A stretch of DNA of 64,000 nt from Parietaria judaica (lineage: Eukaryota > Streptophyta > Magnoliopsida > Rosales > Urticaceae). Position 1 is the first letter of the stretch; each line of letters opens with the position of its first letter. Both the position numbers and the translations under genes were made by a program. Below, piece by piece: positions 1-11,898 of this stretch. Location: NCBI GenBank assembly GCA_954871525.1, contig OX940865.1:25404420-25468419 (forward strand), read 5' to 3'. The notes beneath the pieces were generated by a model. It ran no database searches, was not told the DNA's origin, and saw only the letters and a program-made list of their open reading frames with translations.

Positions 1-1033
1 TGACTAGTGCTATTGGCCTGATGATCACCGCATATCAATTGCGAATGACTCACTCTCCTTCCTTCGTGACTTGTGTTTTGTATTGTATTGTTTGCCCGAC
101 TTTTCAATTTTTTTATTTATAACTGAATGGTTTATATTTATTTCACTATATATTATTCAAGTCGATCAATGCTAGTTTTAAGATGAGTTTTGGATTTGGA
201 CACTGTTACTGAGCTCCCAAGAAATTTCTAACAATTACTTAAAGAGAACATTAGGAAGCGATCGCATACGACGATCTTCGTCCTTCGTTGTCAGCCGCGG
301 TCGCGGATGTAAAGTGCTAATTAACATAATTAAAGAAAATTAAGAAGAAAAAATTTAGTTTTATACTCACTAATCAATATCGACTAGGCGTGCCCGGCAT
401 GCAATTTTTAACGGGCGCAAGAAGATTTACTGACACAATAGTTTCTCGGCCCCTAATCTTATTCTAGGCAAGGAATACACGCCACCCGTGCAAAATTTGA
501 GGACGAACTCTCCTTCCCCGGAGTTTATTATTTATTTTAATATATATTTTGTTAAAAATGGATGGACAATAGGCGTGGGCAACCCGCGCCCACCATCTAG
601 ATCCAAGTATCCAATCTTATTATCAAATATGTTGTTGAAAAGCGATAGGGATTCAAGATATTCTCTTTGCAATGGAGACAATACTAGCAATGGAAAATTC
701 GATGAAAACCCGCTAAACTCGAAATAAAATAATTCGAGAAAATACTCATTATGACTACAAAAGGAGAAACCCTTTGTGAATAATTTATGACGCAATAATG
801 CGTTTGTTGTGCGACACTTTATTATCGAATCAAGAAACGGAACCCTACACCATGGTTCAGAAGGGGAAGCCATTTATAAACAACCAAAAGCTCAACCACT
901 CCGGGGAGACAAAAAAAGGACTAAATTACCCCTCAGTTTGCCGTCTCTCTAATCCCCTTTTGGTCTACAAAAATAACACACACCATCTGAAGAACAAAAC
1001 AACTAATCGCCGACGAGCTGAACTCGAGACTCT
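1..1033. other. Intergenic stretch downstream of ADNT1-like gene
   Basis: I see no convincing gene here. A minus-strand frame from 873 to 532 begins with ATG and runs 113 codons, but I recognise no family and the composition looks non-coding. The 400-620 part is richer in G+C (around the GGGCGCGGG-like runs near 575-595) and resembles the inside of small plant hAT elements, but I cannot define its ends. The 3' untranslated region of the ADNT1-like gene must lie in the right part of this stretch. Confidence 0.5.
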
Positions 1034-4000
1034 CTAATCCGATATCCTTATTTCCACTCCTAAAATGTCCTTCACCATCTCGTACGACACGAACGCCAGC
1101 GCGATCGACGGGACCACCTGAAATGCCAAACCGGAATTATATAAAAAAAGAAAACACCTTTCCTCTCGAATGTGGATACAGAAACCGTTCACTCTAAGTC
1201 GACTAAGAAACAGGAGACTCTTATTAGAAATACAGAACTAGTTTAATGAAGTAATAACAATATCATTTACCAACGATTAGAAGTCATTAATAATATGTAC
1301 TCTCCTAATTTACTCCTACCGTTTGCTATTTTAATATTAGGAGTAAACTAATTTAATGAAATAATACTAGTTTGGGACTGACCTTGACGGAATTAGGGAT
1401 CAAACCCTTGTACAACGCACCGAATCCCTCATGCCGAACGGTCTTCCTAAAGGCGTCAACCATGCCGGTATATTCGAGCGGAGCTTTGCTCCTTCCGTCG
1501 CCAGTGAGAACCGAAGAGGCATTGTTCCATCCCACCATTTGCATTCTCCGGCGAATCACGTCCAGCGGGTAAGCCACGGTCTGACCCACAGTTCCGGCAG
1601 CCGCTCCACACGCCAGTCGGGTCGTCACACTCAGCTCGTTGTTTTCAACCAAACCGTACGGGTTGGTTTTGAGTAAATAATCCTTGAGAGATTCGTACAC
1701 TGCGAAATTGAGACCTACGTATGGAACCTGCAAAACCAAACAAAGAGAAGTTCGGTACGGGAGTTTTTCACATAAATATTTACGTTGAAATGAGTTTTCT
1801 TTTTTCTTCTAAAAACTAAAAACAATAGTGTGGTTAAGCGTGACCGAGTCGTAACACAAAAAAAAAAAAAAAAAAAAAGTGACCGAGTAGTAAGTAACTC
1901 TGGTATTTTGGAAATTATTACCAAATTCCGGAGCTAATTATTCTCCGGATAAACTAATAATTGGCAGATAAATGATCTGATTACGGTAATTATATTAAAC
2001 AATTGTTAATTTCTAGCCTTGTGCTTTACTTAGATGTGTGAATTCTAAAAACGAATAGAAAGCAAGAAGATTTTGTTCATATTCCAGTCTGTACTCATTA
2101 ATACTCAACTTGGACATGTCTCTTTCAAAGTCGCATCCATGTGCATCTGTGGCTGGGCCTAAGAGTACGGCTATACGGCATAAGCTTCGAGGCTCATATT
2201 TTACTAAAATCTGATTCAAGACTCGGTAATTGATTCAGAATCGTCATCGCTTTGTACGTTCTGAATGAACAACTTCAGTACCGTATAGATTTCATTCTTC
2301 AGGCGATGACTCACATCACCTTTAACAAAGACGTGAACTTTGTTCTTAATCTCAATCCAACTACAGCCCGGTACCCTCTTCATTCCCCTTTCTTTCATTT
2401 CTCTCCTTATATTTGATACACTTTCCCATCTACCTGCTGCAGAATGTACATTAGACAACATAACGTACGAAGATACGTCCTCGGGATCCAAAGCTAAAAT
2501 TTTATGAGCAGCCAATTCACCCAAATCTATGTTAGAGTGGATCAAACAACCGCCGAGTAACGATTTCCAAAACCCAGCTCCGGGATTGAATGGCAAGTCA
2601 TGCACAAACATTTCAGCTTTCCTAAAACTTCCGGAACGAGCAAGCAAATCAACCATACATGCGTAATGCTCTGGTTTAAGCAAGCTAGGGTTTTCGTGTC
2701 TCGCTGCATTGAAGTATGAATAGCCCTCGTCAACTAGGCCAGCATGATTACAAGCCCATAATACACCGAGAACTGTAACACTATTCACCCGAACACCCGA
2801 GTCTCGCATTCTTTCATAAAAGTGTATCGCTTCATACCCTTTTCCGTTTTGAGCATACCCACATATCACTGCATTCCAAGAGACTGTACTTTTCTCCCTA
2901 ATCTTGTTGAAAACCGAGAGAGAGTCTTCCATGCTTCCACATTTTGCATAAAGGCTCACAAGTGAATTGCCAACAAAGGCCTCAGGCTTACTTCTCCCCA
3001 AGAACTTCATGGAACAAGCGTGGAGGCTTCGGCCAATTCCAAGAGCCGCAACGCTAGAAGCTGCAATGATTGCACATGGGAATGTCGACTCATTAGGTAT
3101 AAACCCTTCCCTAAGCATCTGAACAAAAAGACTAAGAGACTCCTCGTTCTGTCCCGTTTGGCTGTACCCACTAATCATCGCATTCCATGTAACGACATTT
3201 CTCTCTGGCATTGAGTGAAAAAGTTGAATCGCATCATCGATCCTCTTCTTTCTAAGGTACCCACTGATCAAAGTTGTGTAAGAGACGACATTGGGAAAAT
3301 GGGTATCTTCAAAAGCTTTATGGGCATTCTCAATATCACCCAGTTTCGAGTATAGATCCAAAAGTGCACTTCCCACAAAGACGTTTCCTTCAAGACCGAC
3401 TTTTTTGGAACATGCATGTAGTTGCTGGCCTAGGAAGATATCCCCTTGGGCGGTACACGAATGAAAAAGAGTACTGAAGGTGAACTCGTTAGGTCTGATG
3501 TTTGATACTAACATCCTAGTAAAGAGATAAGAAGCCTCTGAATGAAATCCCTGGCGAACAAATTGACCGATCGTGGCAGTGGCAGAAACTACACTCAGAT
3601 CCATTGCTTTGAACAATTCAAGAGCCTCTAAAAACGGCTTTGATCTAAACGGTTCTGACTGGATTTGACCAAGCTTTGATGTCTGGCTTTGAAGAAGACG
3701 GGAATGTGCTGCCGTAGACATTTTCCTTTTAGTAAGCTGGGGAGATGAAAGTGGCTACAGGTATGAGTTTGACTATCCACTCTAACCTAAACCCTAAAAT
3801 CCACAAAAACCCATTGATTTTTGAAGGGTTCTGTATTTTTTAGCTGGACCAGCCCACAGACACTGTGTCACGACATACAATGGAATTATAGAACATTTTG
3901 ACCCTACTGAAGCGTAAGCAAAAGATGAAACGGAGCGAAAAATTAAACCAGTGCCTAACAAGAACACAAATTTCGACCGAGAAATGCAAACTACAAAACA

Positions 4001-7000
4001 ATTAAGCATTGGAAGATACTTCAAGATGTGTTAGGTAGCATAGATGAGATTTTCATTCATGCATGAGCATCATTAAAACAACAGTATATAGTCGCGTAAC
4101 TTCTCTTATATTTGCACTCTTACGTTGATAATCGGTCATCTTTATCTAAAAGTAAGAGTGAGCTGGCCTGGTCAGACCCCAAAAACCCATTTAGATTTCA
4201 GAGTAATTGGCAGTAATGCCTCCTAAACTTTGTATGCTGGTGCAGTTAGTCCCCAAACTTTAGTTTTGGAAGCAATACCCCCTATACTTTCAAAAAGTAG
4301 CACATTGCCTCAACCTGTCGAAAAATGATTTTGTGTAGCGCATACTTTACCGAATTTTGTCATCTTTAATGTGTAGGGGGCAATACTAACTTTTAGTATA
4401 AGGGGCAGTACTGCCAAACACCCCAACTCCCGATTGATGGACTCGTGAGGCGCTAATGGGTTTCATCTCATGGATTTTAATGGGTTTTGGGGTTGGGCCG
4501 GACTGGGCCACTGATACCTATATCTTTATTGAAACTATGTAAAAGTATTGGATTACTTACAACTCCAATAACAGAAGGAAGCCAGCCTTTGTACAAAGCC
4601 CGTGGACCTTCCTCCTTAAGAATAGTTGTAAGAGCATGAACCATTCCCCTGTACTGATATGGAGACTTCTCCGTCTGTACATTTACAAAAGAAAGAAAAT
4701 CCACAGATGAATATTAAAACGTTTATAACTCCCTGATCATATAATTTTGAAAAAGAAAGAGCACAAAAGGTACCTGGACAGTGATCCTTCCTCGTACCAT
4801 GTCCATTGGATATGTTGCTGACATGGCAATAATGCCAGCACATGCTCCAGCACCGAGCCGTAAGACAGGAGTGAGTTGAGCATCCTCTGCAAATTTAAGA
4901 ATATATTCATGTCATATAGCATATGAAATACACAGTAATATTTCTTATTAACAATTTAGAAATCATCTCCGACTAATTGTATACTGACAAAATTTAACAT
5001 GCAATTATCGAACACCAGAGTCATCTGACATAGGTTATACATGATTCCAACTTCTGGGTGACGTTAAAATCAATTAACACTATAGAAGATAAAGATGTTC
5101 ATATGAGATTGGCAAGCCTGTTCCTGGTTTTACTTAGCCACGGGTCCTTATAAAGATGTTCTTAAAAAGCTTGATAATGGGCAGAAGATGGAGTGGGCAA
5201 TGAGTAACAGTAGTAGGTGTCAAAAGCTAATTATGTTGTTGAGCTTCGTGAATTACAAGGGCTAAATATATATAGGTGAAAGTAATGAAGCATATGTAGT
5301 ATGATAGAGCTCAACATACCATTGCCAGTTTGTTGCTGATACATGGACAATATTGCCCTGTCAAAATTACATAAAAGATTTAGAATTGAAAAAGATGAAC
5401 AGTGCACTGAAGCCACAAAGATGACCAGATGTCAAACGGCTAAAGCGATTAACTAGATGAAAATATAAACAGCCTATACACATTGCATCTTAACTTTAAA
5501 ACTGTTAATAAAATATTGACGTAGAAGAAATGATTACAAAATCAAGGTCCGAAATAAGAAGAAACGTACTTGGAAGCTTGCTCATAGCTGAAAAATTTGA
5601 CAGCAGAGTTTGGTACAATTCGAGCACAATTGGTACCGTTTCCTTTAAAAAGACCACGGAAACCTTCAGTCCTCCAGATATATTTCAGGCCTTGAATTGT
5701 TCCATTGTATTTTATGTTATGAGGATTTTGAACCTGATGAGTACACGAACTAATCAAACATATGGGGTGTGACAAATCTAAAGCAAACATATACATACAT
5801 ATATTATATGTCTGCATGTGTATAGTGTGTATATATATGTGTATATATATATATGTTTGGAATATTATGCTAATGAAAACTAACCTGTAGTAATATTTTC
5901 AATCGCTCTAAAGGAGCAACAGCAGTCCGTGACCTGCACGGGCATTTTAAAGACGATGTTTAATAAATAGCAGTTTCCTTCAACCATGGAGAGAAGAAAT
6001 TCAAGTAAATGGCACATGCTAAAACATATCTTATACAATCATGTAAGAGAAAGAAAAATGTATTAGTAGGAAACCTGATACTTAGAGCACCAGCAATACA
6101 GTATAAGAAGAAATGTATTAGTAGGAAACCGGGATGAATTATTCCTTAGGGTTCTTTCTGTGACTGCTTATTACTTTCATTAATTTCTTTACTTACGTTA
6201 CTGTATTGCTAACCATATTTTAATATTTCTCCTAATACCTACCGAGATACTCCTCACTAACTCCTGATATCGAAACAGATTAAGTTTCTCAGAGAAATAA
6301 TCTGGGAAACACTTCTCAATACAAACAAAAAAGGAATCTAGATAATTGAGATCTCGTCTAACCTTTGTGTTTTAGAGCACATTGTAACACTGATTAAATC
6401 CTAAACCAAGAAGAGAAATACAAAACCCCACTTCCTTCAGCTACTATGTGTCTTTCCCTTCAATTTTCCCCAACAAAGTGAAGTCAACAAAAAGCATGAA
6501 CTCTGACATACGAAATCCCACTTGACATTCATTGATTAAGACTCTATCTCACTTAAACCCTAAACCCTAAATCTTGGCCTAAACAGAAACTCCATTTCTG
6601 TCCGCCGATCTCCTTCAAAAATCACGAAACTAAATTCAATTTCACTTGATCCACCAAGACCCTAAAATCCATAACAAAATGACCAAATTGAAAACCATTT
6701 CATGAAGTTCGTGCATCTCCAATGTCAAAATTTTCACCCGAAGCAAAGATTTCAACTATCTCCTCACGAATTTCAAATCGAAAATTCACAAAATGGGTAT
6801 TTCACATAAGATCAAGCGCTTACTGATTATGAGTTATGACTACATTCGGAACAAACGCATATTCGATCGACAAGACAAGCTATCTCATGTCAAATCATTC
6901 AAAGGAAACGCAATTGTCTCGAGAGATCAAGAGAGAGAGAGCTCACACTCCTCCGGCGACTCCTCCGGCGACGAGAGACTTGCAAATACTGAGAACGGCG

Positions 7001-7113
7001 TAGTTGGGAGCCTTGGCCACGGTCTCCCTGGCTCTGGCGAGCTTGGCCTCCTCGGCGAGGTTGACGATCGTGGAGACCGCAGATTCGCTCTGTTTGACAT
7101 CCTCCGAAGCCAT
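1034..7113 (-). CDS. ADNT1: Mitochondrial adenine nucleotide carrier, ADNT1-like (8 exons)
   Basis: Coding exons on the minus strand, in transcript order, are 7113-6947, 5933-5885, 5733-5570, 5357-5320, 4886-4774, 4674-4561, 1727-1383 and 1117-1034. All introns are GT-AG and the phases join to 357 residues, against about 350 for Arabidopsis ADNT1. The protein has the three-fold mitochondrial carrier architecture with signatures PLERLK (63-68), PMDMVR (166-171) and PLDVIR (269-274). It starts MASEDVKQ and ends GVEIRISD, both typical of ADNT1 (At4g01100). Known family role: exchange of ATP, ADP and AMP across the inner mitochondrial membrane. Intron 6 (1728-4560) is large and contains a complete PPR gene on the same strand. 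The start of exon 1 and the promoter are duplicated at 11839-12323. Assignment to the carrier family is certain; assignment to ADNT1 rests on remembered similarity along the whole length. Confidence 0.95.
2216..3721 (-). CDS. PLS-class PPR protein with E-type C-terminus, At5g42450-like
   Basis: A single uninterrupted frame of 501 codons starts at an ATG at 3721. The protein is a run of pentatricopeptide repeats with typical cores such as NVVSYTTLISGYLRK, NVVTWNAMISGYSQTG and STVSWNAVICGYAQNG. It ends in the E/E+ region (GFWKSLLGGCLIHSN, ALDPEDVSSYVMLSN, GCSWIEIKNKVHVF) and has no DYW domain. It matches my recollection of Arabidopsis At5g42450 along most of its length, including MDLSVVSAT near the start. 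Such proteins bind single-stranded RNA in mitochondria or plastids and often specify C-to-U editing sites; the target here is unknown. The gene lies entirely inside ADNT1 intron 6 on the same strand. A telobox-like AAACCCTAAA lies about 70 bp upstream of the ATG. Confidence 0.92.
   Translation of the reverse strand: MSTAAHSRLLQSQTSKLGQIQSEPFRSKPFLEALELFKAMDLSVVSATATIGQFVRQGFHSEASYLFTRMLVSNIRPNEFTFSTLFHSCTAQGDIFLGQQLHACSKKVGLEGNVFVGSALLDLYSKLGDIENAHKAFEDTHFPNVVSYTTLISGYLRKKRIDDAIQLFHSMPERNVVTWNAMISGYSQTGQNEESLSLFVQMLREGFIPNESTFPCAIIAASSVAALGIGRSLHACSMKFLGRSKPEAFVGNSLVSLYAKCGSMEDSLSVFNKIREKSTVSWNAVICGYAQNGKGYEAIHFYERMRDSGVRVNSVTVLGVLWACNHAGLVDEGYSYFNAARHENPSLLKPEHYACMVDLLARSGSFRKAEMFVHDLPFNPGAGFWKSLLGGCLIHSNIDLGELAAHKILALDPEDVSSYVMLSNVHSAAGRWESVSNIRREMKERGMKRVPGCSWIEIKNKVHVFVKGDVSHRLKNEIYTVLKLFIQNVQSDDDSESITES
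3789..3798 (-). promoter_or_regulatory. Telobox-like motif upstream of the nested PPR gene
   Basis: The plus strand reads AAACCCTAAA (TTTAGGGTTT on the gene strand), about 70 bp upstream of the PPR start codon. Telo-boxes are common near transcription starts of plant housekeeping and organelle-related genes. Its position suggests the nested gene has its own promoter, which is an inference. Confidence 0.35.
4208..4416. mobile_element. Small MITE-like element in ADNT1 intron 6
   Basis: The left end TGGCAGTAATGCC and the right end GGCAGTACTGCCA form short imperfect terminal inverted repeats around a roughly 209-bp body. The body holds phrases common in plant Mutator-like MITEs (AAACTTT and counterparts). 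I see no clear target duplication. It sits between ADNT1 exon 6 and the nested PPR gene. Confidence 0.45.
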
Positions 7114-7263
7114 GGCTGAACCCTCACAACCCAAGGTGTTCCCGTCTCCGCTGCGATCGGTCGGAGTGGAATCGAAGTCCAGCGAATCCTATCGGAGATG
7201 GCGGCTCCGAATCATTCGCTGGCGGCGAGGGTTTGTGGAGGGAATCGCGAAGCGGAAATGGCA

Positions 7264-7299
<36 letters not shown>

Positions 7300-7545
7300 C
7301 TGAAAGTGACGGCGTTTGATAATTAGGTGAGAGCTGGTTTATATAAGAAGACACTGTGTTTGTGTTCGTGTGTGTTTGTGTTTGTGTGAGACACAGAGAA
7401 AGATTAAACAATATTAATATAATTCATGTAATTAAGAAATAATAATGAATTAAAGAGAACACAAAATGACTTAGTCTAGTGATCTTAATTTTACGTATTA
7501 AGTCTAATTTTGGGGCTAATCATTGGGTAAGATATTAGATTGTTA
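6947..7545 (-). promoter_or_regulatory. ADNT1 promoter, TATA box, leader and exon 1
   Basis: On the gene strand a TATATAAA box lies at 7345-7338, followed by a CT-rich leader (seen as (GA)n on the plus strand, about 7268-7297) and the ATG at 7113. This is a normal plant core promoter layout. The part from 7054 to about 7546 recurs at 11839-12323. Confidence 0.6.
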
Positions 7546-7546
7546 T

Positions 7547-9160
7547 TAGCGATTGTTCATGGTCATAGCATGAGTCATGGGGTTGGAAATTTTGTGTGTG
7601 AAAGATAGAGCAAAAAGAAAATGTTTCTTCAACTCAAATAATTATAAGAATAGTGTGAAAGTGATATATATTTATATGATAAAGCCTTTATACAAGTACA
7701 AATAAATATGAAATACGAGTCACAAAATAAAAAATATAATAGACGGCTCTTTGATCCAAATTGAGATCACTTTCTTCGGGTTTCGAAAGGTTATCTTCGC
7801 ATTCATCGGATTTGTGAGATATACAAAGTTCAAAAGTAAAGCCCGCGGTTCTCGAACAGACTTCACGTCAAGCTCGAGCTTTTATCGGCGGAACAAATTA
7901 AACCGTATACGCTCTTTAAATTAGTTATTCACGCGTAGTGGGATTTATAATCTTATTACAAAAAAAAATTCATGATATAAAAAAATACAAAAAGTATTAG
8001 AACTAGTCTAATGGTCTTATTTTTCTATACTATCAATAATTGAGGTTAATCATATCGTAAGATATTATTATTATTATTATTTTATTTGAAAATTTTGGCC
8101 CTTTTAAAATTCATTAATTGAAACTTGTTGGTTCATTTTCAATTAATTTCCAAAGTCTTATTATGTCTTTCTCTTAAAATAAAAATGGTATCTCTACAGT
8201 TTATTATTTAAGGACCACGATGTGATGGTTTCTTTCTAGGTTTTAATATTTGATACAATTTTCTCTGACTTAAATTCATGCACATATTTGATATAATCAG
8301 TTCAAGTATTTAAACATAAATATCGGTACTTTCATGTTGCGATTAACGGGTGGCTTAATGGTTGATGGATTTATTAGATGCCTTAATCAAAATACGATAT
8401 ATATCAACAATTCATCAATAAATATTACATTATGATTTTAATCTTGTATTTTCTTTAATTTATAAAGAAATCTTTTTAAAAATAACATATTTACAAAATA
8501 CATTAAATTGAAAACATGGTCAATGAACTTATCCTTCTCCTTGCTCATAAAAATACAAAAAATAAAAATAAATAAAAATGTGAAATGATTCCGATTCCCG
8601 AGAACTATAAAAGTCCAAAACTTTAAAGTCATCTTAAGAAATTAATTCAGGTATGAAATATAATTCGTGTCTTATTTGAAATGATGAAACTCTTACTAAG
8701 GTTTATTTTCCTGTTTTTTTATTTTTTTTGGTTATATACCATAAGGAATTTTGTATTGAATGATTAATATTTAATATTGTACGAAAACTGTATGCTTAAA
8801 ATGTGATCGGTACAATTCATTAACGAATTCCATCGGTAGTACACTCCTAAGTCGTTAACCAGACTTTAGTAGTTGAGAAATCATGATTTTTAAGTCTACA
8901 TATTTCAAATTAAAAACCTAAACATGATAACTGATAAGTTATTCTGAAACAGAAATAGCCTAAATAGTTTAACAACTCATAACTAATATAAAATAAAATA
9001 AATATCAAATTTGGAAGAAGTCTATATTCTACTATTATTTAAAGTAAAGTAATAATAGAAAGAGAGAAAAAGAACAAAGAAGCTATAAACAAATTATGCT
9101 AATCAAAATCAAATATAAATCACCGTAACACAGTCGGAAAATATGCATAGAAGAAAGAGT
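7547..9160. other. AT-rich intergenic stretch, nothing recognised
   Basis: No coding region, RNA gene or clear transposon end could be supported. The stretch is AT-rich with simple T and A runs. It separates the ADNT1 promoter from a Mutator-like MITE. Confidence 0.5.
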
Positions 9161-9607
9161 TAATGACGGCAAAAATATCTAAAGTTTGGTCAAATAATCA
9201 TTCGTGTACTCAAAGTTTAAATGTGGTAGCAAAAATACTCAAATTCACGTTTGGTGAGTTGACCACTCCATTCTCGTAACGTCGTTAACTTACCCGTTAA
9301 CTTTGGCCACGTGGACAAATCTGTTTTGTCAAGTGTAATCATTAGGGGTTTAATTAGTTGTATTAAATAGTATTAATTAGAGGTTTAATTCGTTGTTTTT
9401 TCATAAACGAGGTTGATATGGACTCGTCTACATGGCCAAAATTGTTATGTCAGCAACTCACGTTTGTCCACGTGGCCAGCGTTAATGGATAAGTTAACGG
9501 CGTTACGAGAATGGAGTGGTCGCGCCTTTGGGTATTTTTGCACCCCTTTTAAACTTCGAGTACACAAGAATTTTTTTGACCAAACTTTAAATATTTACAC
9601 CGTACAA
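9161..9607. mobile_element. Mutator-like MITE with long inverted repeats
   Basis: The two ends are inverted copies for well over 100 bp: CTAAAGTTTGGTCAAA and GTGTACTCAAAGTTT at left match TTTGACCAAACTTTA and AAACTTCGAGTACAC at right. Inner phrases such as GGAGTGGTC, the TTAACG-type runs and GTCCACGTGGCCA also recur inverted. This is the format of the non-coding Mutator-type MITEs of dicots. I could not define a 9-bp target duplication, so the exact ends are approximate. Confidence 0.65.
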
Positions 9608-10597
9608 CATTGGGCGTATTGGGACTCAAGCCTAGCGGGCCTTTTTTACTATGGAAAAGCAAATTTAGAAATTGGGCCTCACTGGTGGTAAGCCCAGACG
9701 GAAGAAGGTTGTTCTTCGCAATTTATACACATCCTTCCACTTATATTTGTCACGTTATCTCTCTATATATCCATATATATGTATACAACAAGAATTTATG
9801 ATTTGAGCCTTCAAAAAAAAAATTTATGATTTGAGTCAATAGCATCATTAGTACCTATGTTTTCTCTTTTTTGTTTTTGGACAATTATCTCAACCTTTTG
9901 TTAACAGGCGGACCCAAATGTTCGTTATTTTACTTTTCGCTAAAATTCCGTTTACTTTTTCAGTTAATTTAACATAAAATTAGATACGGTACTTACAAAT
10001 TCCCCACTCTCACTTAGGAGGGCCACTTGCTTAAGACTTAATCGGGCATCTGATATTTTGTTGATTAATTCAAAAGACCAAATGGATTTTCAAAGCAAAG
10101 CAAGATACTGAACATAAATGAACTTCTACTGCTAAACAATATATATTGAGCTTTAACTGTGTAAAAATAACAATAAGTTTATGCCACATCAAAAATTAGA
10201 ATATTGGATACTTACGCCGCTATTAAACGTTATCGTTAAAAGGATTTTATATAATGACGGATTATTTAAACAATCTTTGAGAGTGATTTTCATTTCTTAG
10301 ACAAAATTGAATCATTTGTCAGGTCAATAACTTCTTTTACTTAACCATGTAAACACATTAATGGATGATTCAAAAGGCATTAATTTAAAGGTATTCATAT
10401 TAGTATGACAAACTGAATTTAGCTATCATGCGAAACCCTTTTGGTTTAGAGCAACGAATCCGACGGATATACGGGTTGTGAATTTGAGACACCCTCACAA
10501 TTCCCTCTCGGATATGCGAATTTTGAAGCTGAAATACACGTCCGGAATCGGGTATATGGGTTTTGAAGTCAAGCGGACCCAATGCTTAACCCATGAG
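9608..10597. other. Intergenic stretch downstream of the PAC4-like gene
   Basis: No gene is supported here. The part next to 10597 should contain the 3' untranslated region of the PAC4-like gene. The 10480-10570 part is somewhat richer in G+C, with repeated GGGTAT/TTTTGAAG-type phrases, but I cannot assign it. Confidence 0.45.
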
Positions 10598-11486
10598 TCA
10601 ATCCACGGGTTGACGGAAAGCAGAAGATGGCGCCTCTAATTTTGGCTTGGTGTAGCCAAGTTGAATTAGCTTCTGCACCAACAGCTTCTCAGCCTCCGCC
10701 TGAGCCGTCAAACGAACAAATCAGCAGAAATCGTCATGCGTTAAATGAAATATAGCAGACACTTTAAACCGAGCAAGATTGAACCTCAATCAAGGGCGAG
10801 TTCTTAGGGATATTGGAAGCCAGAACCACATGGAGACCCGTCTTTAATACTGCAAAAAAAAGAGAGAACAAAAAACTTAGAGAAAACTAATAGCCACAGC
10901 CAATCCATATGTTTCTCACACAAAGACATAACGGAATTTCGAGTTCGTGAAATGAGATTGCAGAGAATATACCGATTCGCCGAGCAATGCCTGATCCGGT
11001 ATTGTCAGATGCCCCTCCAAGCACGCAACTCACACTCACTCCATTAATCTGCAAATGCATCGAGCATAAGGAAAGACTTCAAAAGGGCCCAAAAAAGGGA
11101 GGGTTTTCAGAGCTTCCCGAAAGAAAGCTTACCAAACGGGCAGGCGCAGCAGCGTACAAATTCCCGAACTTGGCCGAGTTGCAACCAATCCACGCATATA
11201 TCTAACCGTGACACAAACCAAATGCGCCAATTCAATTACCATAAGCGATGGGAGTAAATAAAAAAGATTCATATTGATAAATTAAAGAGAGTAACGATGG
11301 GACGCAAGTGCGAATTTTTTTCGCCCACTCTCCGGTTACCTGTCTCGGCAAACGGATAATTTGGAAGTGAAGAGTGACTTCGTTCACGAGCTCACTGAAG
11401 CAGTTGATCTCAGCACCGTGTTCCGAGATTCGGGCGGAGCTAAGGGCCGTGTTGAGAGCCTCAACCTCCACATGCCCACACGCCAT
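10598..11486 (-). CDS. Proteasome assembly chaperone 4 (PAC4/PSMG4-like), 5 exons
   Basis: Coding exons on the minus strand are 11486-11340, 11201-11133, 11048-10973, 10849-10785 and 10699-10598. All junctions are GT-AG and join in phase to 152 residues. The order of conserved blocks matches human PAC4: a strand with LHFQIIRLPRQ, then IYAWIGCNSAKFGNL, then VSCVLGGASDNTGSGIARRI, then LHVVLASNIPKNSPLIEAEAEKLL. In PAC4 the third block is the LLGDTSDTTSTGLAQRL region. PAC3 and PAC4 form a heterodimer that helps assemble the alpha ring of the 20S proteasome in the cytosol. The plant protein has an extra C-terminal tail (GYTKPKLEAP...). A 5' leader intron is visible: donor at 11774 (CCAG/GTATCG) and acceptor before 11497, 11 bases before the ATG. 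A duplicate of the ADNT1 promoter lies directly upstream. The family call rests on recognition of motif order. Confidence 0.85.
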
Positions 11487-11497
11487 TGCGCGCCAAT

Positions 11498-11774
11498 CTG
11501 TAGCAAAGCAATGCCTTAGTCCTTAATCTAAGGACCAAAAAGCCCGGTTTTTATACGGTATCGGGTCCGAGCCAAAATCGGGACGGGTTCTTGAGTAGCT
11601 CTTCAAAATCAAAGCATAAACGAATTTTTTTTAACATATAAATATCGAAAAACTCTCCAAATTTCAATCAACACCTAAATTCACAATCCCAGCACAAAAT
11701 TCAATTGAATTCAACAAAACCCAACACCTAAATTCAGAAATCAATCCGGTCGGAAGTCTTCGAAAACACGATAC
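11498..11774 (-). other. Predicted intron in the 5' leader of the PAC4-like gene
   Basis: The gene strand shows a donor CCAG/GTATCG at 11775/11774 and an acceptor GCTACAG before 11497, with a pyrimidine-rich run ahead of it. Splicing here would join a GC-rich leader exon (about 11776-11840) to a short stretch ending in the PAC4 ATG. This is inferred from splice signals only. Confidence 0.5.
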
Positions 11775-11829
11775 CTGGCTTCTTTAGGCGTTGAAAGCAG
11801 AGGCTCGGGTCTTCGTCTCAGCTCAGCTC

Positions 11830-11898
11830 TCAGGCAGTGGCGAGGTTGACGATCGTGGAGACCGCAGATTCGCTCTGTTTGACATCCTCCGAAGCCAT
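11830..11898 (-). pseudogene. Truncated copy of ADNT1 exon 1; potential uORF
   Basis: The copied ADNT1 start codon at 11898 opens a 22-codon frame. It reproduces the first 20 residues of the carrier (MASEDVKQ to IVNLA), then adds two residues and stops at 11830-11832. The copy lacks the rest of exon 1 and its splice donor. Because it lies in the same orientation as the PAC4-like gene, it would be an upstream ORF in any PAC4 transcript started from the copied promoter. Confidence 0.75.

Noticed and set aside
532..873. 113-codon minus-strand frame downstream of ADNT1
   Set aside because: No recognisable domain, overlapping frames on the other strand, and a composition like a repeat. Not enough support to call a gene.
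6554..6571. Two adjoining AAACCCT repeats as telomeric relic
   Set aside because: Only about two and a half units in the first intron of ADNT1, which is within the range of ordinary telobox or chance occurrences.
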